From Stercorarius parasiticus (lineage: Eukaryota; Chordata; Aves; Charadriiformes; Stercorariidae), in NCBI GenBank assembly GCA_013396915.1, contig VWZL01000728.1:744001-808000 (forward strand): a stretch of DNA of 64,000 nt, read 5' to 3'. Below the pieces are notes generated by a model, which worked only from the letters and a program-made list of their open reading frames with translations, had not been told where the DNA came from and made no database searches. This document shows, one piece after another, positions 54,549-64,000 of this stretch. The first letter of the stretch is position 1. The number at the start of each line of letters is the position of its first letter. The position numbers and the translations under genes were made by a program.

Positions 54549-55689
54549 TAGAGAGAGAAAGAAAGAAAAAAAGGAAAAGGGAAAAAAGGCCAAGAAAACC
54601 CTTCTGGATTCATCTAATTTCACTGAAGCACCCTGGTAGGTAACAAAACAAAGACCTGGTAGGTAAGAAAAACAAAAGATTTGGAATTCCATCTTTGCTT
54701 GCACATCATGTTTGCTCTCTCCTCCAGGGCGGGGGTCATTATAACCTGTAGGCATGATAGCAGGAGCTGGGAAACTTAGTGTTTTTTGTTGCTTTGATCA
54801 CATTGGAATCATATCCCATGTAATCAATTTTGCACACATCCAGACAGCAGGGTTGGTTTCAAGTCCCTTAATCTCAGGTAATATAGCAAATACTTACATC
54901 TCAGCAAAGGAAATTACTTTCTTGACAGTCAGTGGAGGCTAGTCAATACGAATGAGTCTAAGATACAATTTACCTCATCCTAAAATAGTCACCTGCATTT
55001 GCTTCCAGAAATCAATCAACACCATTCAGTAGATCACCACCAATTACTATGTACAGCCTCGGCACCTAATATGGGTATACATTGCTACATTTTAGATCTC
55101 TACAGTCAGGCAAAATAAATCATGTCCCTGGTGTTCTTATTCTTCAACCTTCTTCATTCCTTCATGTTTATTCCCATCTGCTATATTTATAACCACCCCT
55201 CTCCCCACTTAGGCTCCAGATAAAATCAATATACAGCCGTGATTTAGCATGGCCCAGGAATAAACCACAGGATCCTTGCTCTGTTAAACAATAAACTAGG
55301 TTTCTTCAGCAGCAGAGCACATTCAAGCATTGAATGTGTCTCCCTCCATTTATCTCTATATTTTCCTTCTCAAAGTAAAACCTGTTCATGAAGTATCTAT
55401 AACATAAATAAAAAGCAATAGGAAAGTCTGTTCCAGCTAAATCAACTTTCACAAGCAGTTACTTTCTTTTTGCCACCACAAATCATCACAAGCCCGAAGT
55501 TCACTATTTTGCTAGGCCAAAATTCATTGGGCATTTCTGAAGTAGAGCCAAGGCTGCATAATTTAATTTCTCATCTCCTATTAAAACTGCCAGGCTTACC
55601 ATAATCAGAATGATAAATGCAGAGTCATATGTCTTCTTTCCGACAGTAATGCCCATCAATACCTCAAATGCAAACAATTGTGACATTTG

Positions 55690-56180
55690 ACTTTATAAAA
55701 ATTACCTGGTGCACCAATACCACTTAATTAAATCATTTAAAAACTGCTTTTGTTACATTTAATGAATGATATATTATACTGCAATGAAACATGCAGCAAT
55801 ACAAATACTTCACAATGCTAACAATTAAGGCTCACTTCACTTACAGCAATTGACAACACAAGTGCTCCTCACTTCATTCCGTTTGTGCATTCCAAATGAA
55901 CTGGTTAGCAAAAAGGGTGCTTCTTTGCTAATGAGTTTTGTAATCAAGGCATCTATTTTAATTTCAAATTGGCTAGATTGGGGGAAATTGCTGAACTAAA
56001 TGACTAGTTCTAATTAGGATTATAAAAATATTCATCATGCAGCAGAATTAGCGCAAGGTCTTGATTTCCCTACATTTGCATATAGCTTTAGTTTAAGAGT
56101 GGAAAAAACCCTCCTGATAAATTGTCTTCCTTTTAATGAATTGAATAAACACTATATCTGTTTTAGTCGTTCTTTCATTT
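55690..56180. promoter_or_regulatory. Candidate conserved non-coding element
   Basis: This is an AT-rich, repeat-free stretch dense in homeodomain-like cores (taatta, ttaattaa, attag) and octamer-like tgcat / atttgcat boxes, including aatgaatgatatatta, agttctaattaggattat and ccctacatttgcatatagc. Such composition without low-complexity runs is typical of vertebrate intronic enhancers. No conservation data are available here. Confidence 0.35.
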
Positions 56181-56559
56181 AAAGGCACTGATACATATTC
56201 ATGATTTGTAAATGAAGTTAAGTGATTTCGATTCTCCAGTTCATTACCATGTTGAAGAAGAGACTTCTGTAAATTGCCTTTAAATATTCCCAATCTCAAG
56301 GGTTTTGGGGGTGGGTGGGTGTTTGGTTTGGGTTTTTTTAACTTTACTAACATTTCAATTTATCTGTTTGATGGAGCCCTGCCTGCCTGGGAGAGCTGCT
56401 GGCAGGTGGCTTGTCCAGCAAAGGACACATGATATGTTTGTAGAACCTGATGTTCTCAGAAGACCATTCAAAAGGCAAAGAGATGAAAGGCTTATTTGTG
56501 GCTAAGTCATGGGAACAGGACTCTATCTGGGTTCAGTTTCTGACTTTGTTACGGTCCTC

Positions 56560-56765
56560 AGTGGTAGTTAGGCAATGAAACACTTTAATGACCTGTGCCT
56601 GAATACACTCTGGATACTCCGAGGACAATGCTTTGTCTGTCAGCTTCACGTTTAATTGCAAGCTCTCTGGGGCAAGGATTGCTTCTTACTATGAATGTGT
56701 AATACAATGGACCAGTCAGTATGGTGGGGATTTTCTAAGAGCAGTTACTGTAATATGGCTTGTAT
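56560..56765 (+). mobile_element. Possible ancient LINE/SINE tail remnant
   Basis: The segment contains acctgtgcctgaat, then ttaattgcaagctctctggg and gcaaggattgcttcttac, then tacaatgg, and ends with actgtaata. The phrase 'attgtaagctctttggggcagggactg...acaatgg' is typical of old L2/L3/CR1-type tails spread through amniote genomes. The subfamily cannot be told from sequence alone. Confidence 0.45.
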
Positions 56766-57744
56766 TAAACCCAAAACACTAACTGTTCCTTTATAGCTGG
56801 GCAACATACTGACTTCATTTCATTCCTCAGTACGATATGCCTGTAGGAGTAATTGTTATTACGGCAGCTTCCTCGATTTTTTTCCCCTTTGGGTGAAGAA
56901 AAGAAAGCAGTAGGTGTGCCTCCAGCTTCACTCTGCAGGGTGTTCAAATGCCAAGTGACTGGTGCAAGAAAAATTTGAAAGCTGAGTATTGTATCCATAG
57001 CCCTGGTACCACAGTCATCATGCTCTTCAGGTATCAATGAGCCACAATGAGAAAGTAGCCCCAGTGTGTTCTCTCACATCATACAATGAAATGATGATTC
57101 TACCATGAGGATCCATGCGAGAGCAGAACATGCTTATTTTCCTTGTTAAATATAATGTTCACATTTTGCTAAGAAAAGCTGAGTTTTACCCAAGAGGTGC
57201 AGTCTCAAGTTGTTGCTGATAAAAGGAGAGGTTGCTCACACTTCTGACAACTACAGTTATATCTAAATTCCAGGCCCAGGAGTGCTGTTGAGGACCAGTT
57301 GACAGCTCTGGGTGCCTGCTGATTTATATCAAAATGAGATGTGAGGCAGCCACTAACCCACCTCTCATCATCAGCCCCATACCTCAGTTCCTAAGGCAAG
57401 AAAACCTACAGGCCTGGGCTGGAGGCACGTCTCCCTTTGGACACGCAGCAGCACACACTGCTTAATTATAGCACGGCTGCAGTGTACAGCTGCTATCTTA
57501 GAATCACGCTGTCTAACATTAGGAGCTACAATATGTTCACGTGAACACAACCCTGAAGTCCCCACGTGCCCAAGAGTCTGCAGCACTGGCACCCCCTGAG
57601 ACACAGCAACCAAGGGTCCTTCAGGGCACCAAACACAGTGACCTGCTATGACAGGGAAAGAGGAGATGAGGAGTTGTGGTCTTCTCCACATGTGAACGTC
57701 CATGTGAAAGTCTGACTTAATTTCTTTATATGACTCCTCTTCAC

Positions 57745-58012
57745 AAGGAGCCACATGAAGAGGACAAGGAGCATAAGTTGCACCAGGGGAGGATTCATCT
57801 TGGTAAAAGAAAGAAATAACTTACAGTGAGAGCAATCAATCACTGGAACCTCTCCCCCAGGGACATGGTAGAGTTCCCATCACTGAAGGCTTTCAAGATG
57901 TGACTGGACAGAGTACTAGATAATCACGTTTAGACTCCCTTTCCCACAAAAGCTTGGGCCAGATGATCTTTAGGGATCCCTTCCAACCAGGGCTGTTCTA
58001 TAATTCTATGAA
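57745..58012 (+). mobile_element. CR1 LINE 3' fragment, older copy
   Basis: The plus strand shows the order expected at the 3' end of CR1: gaggacaagg, then ttgcaccaggggagg, then a region aligning with the usual ggcactggaacaggctgcccaggg consensus block, then ggtagagttcccatc, and finally gatgatctttaggga and ccttccaacc. It ends with ataattctatga, the canonical CR1 terminus. Divergence from the consensus is visibly greater than in the copy at 45.5 kb, so this insertion is probably older or of another subfamily. It is antisense to SORCS3. No reverse transcriptase coding sequence is retained. Confidence 0.85.
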
Positions 58013-58176
58013 AATGGCTCATCACAAAGAAACCCAAACAAAGATGGCTGACTGCCTGGAATAAGGCCTGGAATAAGGCCTACATTTTGAGAAGAATATG
58101 AACCCAGCCTTGCCCTCTCAGCAGGTTCCACTGAATTTCTTTGGCAGCACTCTACCCAAATGGACACTCTCAAAAG

Positions 58177-58194
58177 AAAAAAAAAAAAAAAAAA
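58177..58194 (+). repeat. Poly-A run (A18)
   Basis: This homopolymer starts about 165 bp right of the older CR1. A 12-bp perfect tandem duplication of cctggaataagg (58055-58078) lies between them. The relation to the CR1 is unclear, since avian CR1 ends in an octamer repeat and not in poly-A. Confidence 0.9.
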
Positions 58195-61149
58195 TCCCAC
58201 CCTTAGCTGTCTAACTGCTCTGTGTTGTATTGGGAGCCTGTGCACAAACTCCAGGGGAGAATTTCACCCAGCAGCAGAAAGGCACTGCCTTCGTGGCTCT
58301 AGATCTGCATGTCTAGGCTATTAAAAAAAAATTCCCAGGTAGTCACAGTACTATCTGTGATTCTTTCTGATAAATTCAGCAGCGTCAAGTCAAGATAGGG
58401 CTCTGACATGCACCACATACACTTTTCAGATCATTACCTGCCACATCTCCAACACTGAAGGAATCTCCTCAGTCAGACCTGACACTGTCTGCCAGGTGCA
58501 ACTTGGTGATACAGCAGAATGTTATCTTGCACATTTTATTTATCACCTCATTCAAAGAGATACTAAGACACCCACATTCTTTTGTTTGCTTCCTGCTGCA
58601 GATTAAGCCCTATGGAGGGAGAAGCCAGTGATTGCCAAACTTCTTGTTCTCAAATTCATGATGGTGTAGCTGGGGAATTTAAAATGGTTTGTTATCAAAT
58701 TATTCAGTCTCTCACCTGTTCCCAGTGGGTTCCAAATCACAGTTTGGCCTGTAAGGAACAGATGGAACAGTATCTCTTTGTATAATTTTTTTTCTCTTAA
58801 CAACAGTGATTTGAAATATTTTCAATATCTCTCTCCCTATTTCCCTAGTATTTTCTCTCTTTTTTTTTTAATTTTTTTTACACAAATATTCATGCAAGAA
58901 AGTTGTGCACATTGCTCTGAAAGAAGTTTCAATGTCATTCTGACAGAAGTTCCATGGAGCTGGAAACTGCCCTCTGTTTCCACCTCCAGAATGATCCATT
59001 CCCTAGAGGGGTACTGAGGTATGGGAAGTTGAGCTTATTAAGAATTATTTGGTTCCTTGGATAATTGAGACAAATGATGAGGCACTTGAAATATTAGTAT
59101 CAGAAATGCAAGACCAGTTCATCCCCAGCCACTATGAATGGCAGCAACGAAAACTATACCTCATGTATGTGCTGGCATACTCTGAGCTTTCACAGCACTC
59201 CATAAAGCAGTCTCCAACGCTTTCTAACAGAGAATATCACGGCTTTTTCATATATTCTCCTTCCCATCATACTTTGATACAAGGGTCATTTAAAATGGCT
59301 TCCTATACATTTTCTGCAACAACCTGTGAAAAGTGGAGGATGTAGCCCCATTTTCCCTTTGTATGGGCTCATATACCCAAGTGCCAACACAGACACTACT
59401 AGTGAGACCCAGCCTGACTTGCAGCAAAATTGGCTATAACATTTACATAGTGTCCACCTTCTGCCAAAGGCCACAGGGGGCCACTAACAGAACCAACATG
59501 TGCACACATCAGATTGCACTATTTTATCAATAAAGCAGACACACACACAAAGCTACTGGGAAGAGATCAAAGATTTTCAACTCACAAGATGCAATTAATC
59601 TCCCAGGGCCTGATAATTGCACAATGTCACACGGCTGCTTAGGGGGAAGTAGTACACCCACCCATGCTTGCTTAAAGCCCTGCAAAAATTCCTCCTGTCT
59701 ATGCTTTATACGTTGTGAGAGGGCATTCGGGTCTACGAACTTGCTACACATTCGTGCCACACAAACAGATTTCTTGGCTCAGCCATACTGCATTTATTTA
59801 AAAATACAACAGAGTTAGCAAGGCATAAGAGGGTCATAATTGGCTACAAAAATTAAGAACAGGAACTGATATGCTTTGTCGACTCCTACTGAGGAAGTGT
59901 CCTCAATAACTCTTTGGATATTCCAAAGAGAAAACAAATGGCAGTGGCTGTGATTTGTCCTTAAATGAACAAAGTAACCAGCAGCCACACAGCAAAACAT
60001 CTTTCAGAAAGCCTGCTGAGCTCCACCCCTCTCACTGAATCTTCCCCCTTGCTCCTGGGAATAGACCCAAGAGGAAAGAGAGGGACAATACCCATGTGGG
60101 AGTCGTAACAAAGATTTGGGGACTGAACTGATGCTGTATTCAATTATTTCAGTTAGTGGAAGAGATCGTGTTGTCAGAAAACCTTTGGCTTTCTCAGCTA
60201 CGAAGTCATATCTCAAGGAGAGGTTCTGTTGAGAAGAGATGGGCTTCTTCTCCTAAAGGAGGAGAAGGTCATTTTTGGACATAAGATTGCTGTGAGGTTT
60301 GGGCTTTAACCTGGAATTGTGTGGGAGTGATAGCAAGAGTCCACAGGCAGGTATAAAACCAGATCCATGCAAGGGATAAGCTAAGGGAATGGGGTTATCC
60401 AACAACAAGGCTGTAAGAGGAGCAGTGAGAATCGTAAGTCTATCTGCAGAGCATCCTGCAATTCCTGAATGTCAAGGCTGAGAGTACGAGAGCGCCAGCA
60501 GGAAAAGCCTGAAGCATAAACTTATGATCAATAATACACATAACAGTGGCAGAACAGTGACTGGCTGAGAAAATTCACAACTAGAAGATTACCGCAGGAA
60601 GGCATCACTTGCTCAGGAAAGAGAGGACAAGTCTTGCGTATCACAGATACATACACTCAGTCTGAGTTCTCATAGCATTCTCCTAAGCAGGCTAAAAGAT
60701 TGCAGGAAGTCATTATTAGCTGGGTAAAAAACTAACTGGGAAGCCATGTTCTGAAAACAGTTATCACTTGGCCACTATCAAACTGCAGGGAACACGTAAA
60801 GACTGTGGTTCCACAAGGATGTCACAGAGTTCTACATTATTCCATTCATTCACTACTGTCTCAGAATAGTGAATACAACTTCTAAGTTTGGAATAGTGAA
60901 TATGCTTTCTAAAATATCAGCTTGGAAGGGACAATAATTCTGTTAGAGGACAGAATTCAAAATGTGTTGGGTTTTTTTAGATGGCTGGTTGCTTTTTTTA
61001 ATCAACTGGATAAATAGCCTAATATTGTTGTCAAATGCATAGAACTTAGCTAAAAAGAAGGAGGGATGCTTAGGATAAAAGAATGATTAAAAAAGAGGCT
61101 GGAATTGCAGCTATGGAGCCGTAGGTCAGAGGAAAACTTTCTAACAGGA

Positions 61150-61520
61150 AGATTCAAAACACTGAGTATTTTTATTTCAAACAAAAACTTTAATATTGTT
61201 TTCTATTTTTAGACAAAAAACAATTTTAATTTTTTTTTATCTAGGCAGTGACCAACTCAATTATTTGTAGGGCACTACCTGTTGATATTTCATTTCACTG
61301 TGTGGAACAACATACCACGCAAAATGGATTTTCAGATTCATCACTCATTAATTTCCAAGTTGACCACAGCTTGCTTACAACACCATATTATTATTTTTAA
61401 CTCAAAGAAAATTAATAAAATAAATATTAATCTGAAAGCTATTTTTTAATCTAAGAAATTAAATTAAATTTGCAAACCTGTTTACACATGCACAGTTATG
61501 AGAGGATGGATTAGATTTTC
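61150..61520. promoter_or_regulatory. Candidate conserved AT-rich element
   Basis: This region contains aatggattttcagattcatc, actcattaatttccaagttg, and a run of attaata / taaatattaatc / aattaaattaaa segments. It could be a conserved element or simply an AT-rich patch; the right half is low-complexity. Confidence 0.22.
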
Positions 61521-64000
61521 CCTCGATAGTTCCTACTGCTGGGAGTCGAATTGTATGTATTTGATTTGTTTTCAGAGTTATTTGCATTTTTAAATCCGCC
61601 TCTAAAGTAGTCATTACAAACAGACTTTAAAGGTCAAGCACACTTTCAAAGCTTAGAGAAGTGGAAGATTATGGTCTCCCACTGTAGAAGTGGCTGCACC
61701 ACTGAAGCCACTGTACTTTTATCAGCACCTGCCTTGTCACAGTACCTTTGGATAAGTATTACCTGCAAGTTACAGACTAATGATAAACTTTTTATTTTAT
61801 TGCCCTTATCACGCATTTAAATCAAAAGTGTTTCAGAGCAGCTGTATCCCAAAAACCTGGATACATGAAATGAGAAAGCAAGCACTATTTGATCCAGCAC
61901 CACCTATTTTGTGCCAGGCAACTTCATGCTGCCTCACAGGAAAATGGGCACAAAAACAAAGGACAGAGACGTACCAGCAGAACCAGGCTGCAGTGGGAGA
62001 ATTAGCCCCTGACAACAGCATGACGTGTCTTTGGATAGCCTTCTCACAGCTGCAGAGCACTACGGCAGCCTCTCTAGCCACTAATTTTAGGAGCTCTTGA
62101 TATCTTTCTTCTGGTCAGCAGCAGAGAGATCAAATGGCCATTGCCACTGGAATGATCCCATGATCACAGACAGGACAGATAGGGCATGGCATAGCAGCGT
62201 GGGAAGGTGTGAGATCCAGATTTGGCTTCTAGACAACAAGAGAGGAGAACAACCGCAATAGTCTTACAAAGATGCACAAGACATGATGAAGCTACTTAAG
62301 GATTTAGGATTTTTAGCCTAAAAGACACTTCCTTCTTGTCATTGGCCTAACTCTCATCTAACAGAAGGTCATGGCTGACCTCTGGTTCCCACTCAGCTGT
62401 GGCAGTACTCCTGTTTCCAGTCAGGCAGGAATGCATTACACTGGCCTCTCAGAAGATTTCATCTAGTGACTTCACATAGCACCACTGTCACAACCTTAGC
62501 ACTGCCTTTGCGCTCTAACAGCATTCCCTATTATCTCGGTATCAACTGTAACTGCAGTGAAGTTGCGTGATCCTGAGCCAGAGGGACAATTCTCTTACAG
62601 CTCTTACTAAGCCAAGGTGTGGCTGAGCACAATCTATACCTGTGTTATGTTAAGCAAAAGCTTCAACTGGGAAAAGCTCTGCCTCCATGGTTCCACTCAA
62701 GGATCAACTTTCAACCAGCATGTGAGGCCATCTTTCTGAATACTGAATAAAAGCATCATGAGTGGCCTTGAACCCACAGGCAGACATAAAGGCAAAGCCT
62801 GAACTTTCTGCTACTCCATTTCCTTTGACCAACAAGCTGCAGAGCACCTCATCTTTGTTCTTACACTGTCAACAAATTTGTTCAGTTCCTGAGATAAAAT
62901 GCAAGCAGCCTCAGGATGTTCCTTTTCCTTGGCTCTCCTCTGAGCAGAAGAGAACGGCTGATGTGGGCACTCAAATGCATTACTCCAAAGAAGCAGAAGC
63001 AAAAATGTTCCTGAGCCACTATTGCTGTACTGGACCAGAAGAGCATAATTACAACCTCACAGTCAAGTGCGTGTGCATACTTTGTATTTTAATTTCACCT
63101 TCCAGTGGCTAACATGTCATAAAAAGACTACAAAGCACTGGAAACAGAAGTACAGTGTTTCAACACAAGAGTAGATGCTCCGTACTCACTACAGCTGGAT
63201 CTCTTTGCAAACGCATACTCAGCATGGCATATCTGGCTTCTCACAACCATGAGTGCCTCATCAGATGTCCGTTTCTTTCAGAGCTGTCTTTGTACAAACA
63301 CCAGTACCATCTGAAGTCTTTACCTCCAGTTTAAAAGTGGCATCAAACCATTCCATGACATCAAATAAATAGATTGGTCTTTCTAGCCTACTTCAAAATC
63401 CCTGTTACAGTGAAGCTCTGAGTGCACAAAACTATTTGACATTTGACTAACTCCTTCACACAGTAAGGACTTGATACCATGAAAGGAGTGTATTTACAAT
63501 AGCTTTGTGCTTGCAAATGTCACTCAAGCATCATCAGTAGCATAGCAGCAAACCACCTGGTGCCTGCCATAGTGTTCTGTTAACAAGTGGATGGAAAGGT
63601 TGCATCGCGAAGTACAGCAGTAGTAGATTATGTGATTATACTCTCAGTAACTGCTTGGGTAAAGCTTTGCACTAGCCTTTCAAAGAAAATTCTGTAAAAC
63701 ACAAGAGGCACAATATTTTGTGTGTATTGTCATTATAGCTGGGATGTGAGACTGACTAGTTCAGAAAACTTCAAAAATAATTATAGGAATTTGAAATCCT
63801 ACCCAGAACACACACACCCACTTGAGAAATTAATGCAAAAAACTTAAAGTGGCTATTCGGCATATTTTTACTTTCCAGAGTCTATGGATGACAGAAACAG
63901 AAGAGAGGAAAAATAAAAGCTTGGCAAGTTTTAAGCTTTCTAAAATTTGTAACTTGTTCATCCAGACTATGTCACAGCTTTGGGCTGTGGTGGGGACTGC

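Larger units (their letters stand above)
36051..64000 (-). other. SORCS3: SORCS3 upstream intron, 3' part (partial)
   Basis: This is intron lying 5' of the Asp-box exon on the minus strand; at least 27,950 bp are inside the window and the donor is not. I searched it by eye for the expected preceding exon (a SorCS motif around FHPKQEDW) and did not find it, so that exon probably lies beyond 64000. Content: a 43-bp repeat pair (38060 and 40102), a CR1 fragment at 45447-45615, candidate conserved elements near 46.2-46.8, 55.7-56.2 and 61.2-61.5 kb, an ancient palindromic remnant at 51595-51665, a purine 11-mer tract at 54416-54548, a possible ancient LINE/SINE tail near 56.6 kb and a second CR1 at 57745-58012. 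In 36.1-38.0, 40.2-45.4, 46.8-51.5, 51.7-54.3 and 58.2-61.1 kb I see nothing I can name beyond low-complexity runs. Confidence 0.85.

Noticed and set aside
54296..54755. Lys/Arg/Glu-rich and Phe/Leu-rich open frames
   Set aside because: They are translations of the GAAAGAAAAAA tandem repeat and its flanks, not proteins.
59600..59660. Possible reverse-strand SINE phrase (aatgtcacacggctgcttag)
   Set aside because: A single short match to a common old-repeat phrase without the neighbouring segments.
36051..64000. Preceding SORCS3 exon (FHPKQEDW region)
   Set aside because: Searched on the minus strand for the motif and for a matching phase-0 donor; no convincing candidate seen.

Overview
The window is vertebrate nuclear DNA, most likely from a bird. 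It is moderately AT-rich and almost wholly non-coding. It carries two CR1 LINE 3' fragments of avian type and no mammalian-type Alu, B1 or L1 sequence that I could see. Exact species cannot be told from the window.

The minus strand carries three consecutive internal coding exons that I assign to SORCS3, a neuronal VPS10-domain sorting receptor. They lie at 36050-35977, 18524-18460 and 11588-11470 in transcript order. Each has a pyrimidine tract plus AG acceptor and a GT donor, and the codon phases join exactly: 74 + 65 + 119 = 258 nt, or 86 codons. The spliced reading is a continuous piece of the N-terminal part of the VPS10 beta-propeller, including one perfect Asp-box (S-x-D-x-G-x-x-W). Everything else is intron: part of an upstream intron (36051-64000), two complete introns of 17,452 and 6,871 bp, and part of a downstream intron (1-11469). 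None of the longer open frames elsewhere looks like a gene.

The introns hold the two CR1 fragments (minus strand near 45.5 kb, plus strand near 57.9 kb), remnants that look like ancient amniote SINE/LINE tails (near 30.1-30.35, 51.6 and 56.6 kb), a 133-bp all-purine tract with ten perfect 11-mer units (54.4 kb), homopolymer runs, and a 43-bp near-duplicate pair (38.06 and 40.10 kb). Several AT-rich stretches have the texture of conserved non-coding elements. The most interesting observation is a pair of diverged but clearly related ~170-bp elements at 26.04 and 28.93 kb, in the same orientation in the same SORCS3 intron. They may be an exapted ancient repeat family or a locally duplicated enhancer. 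I found no mobile-element system, CRISPR array, operon or novel multi-gene system here.
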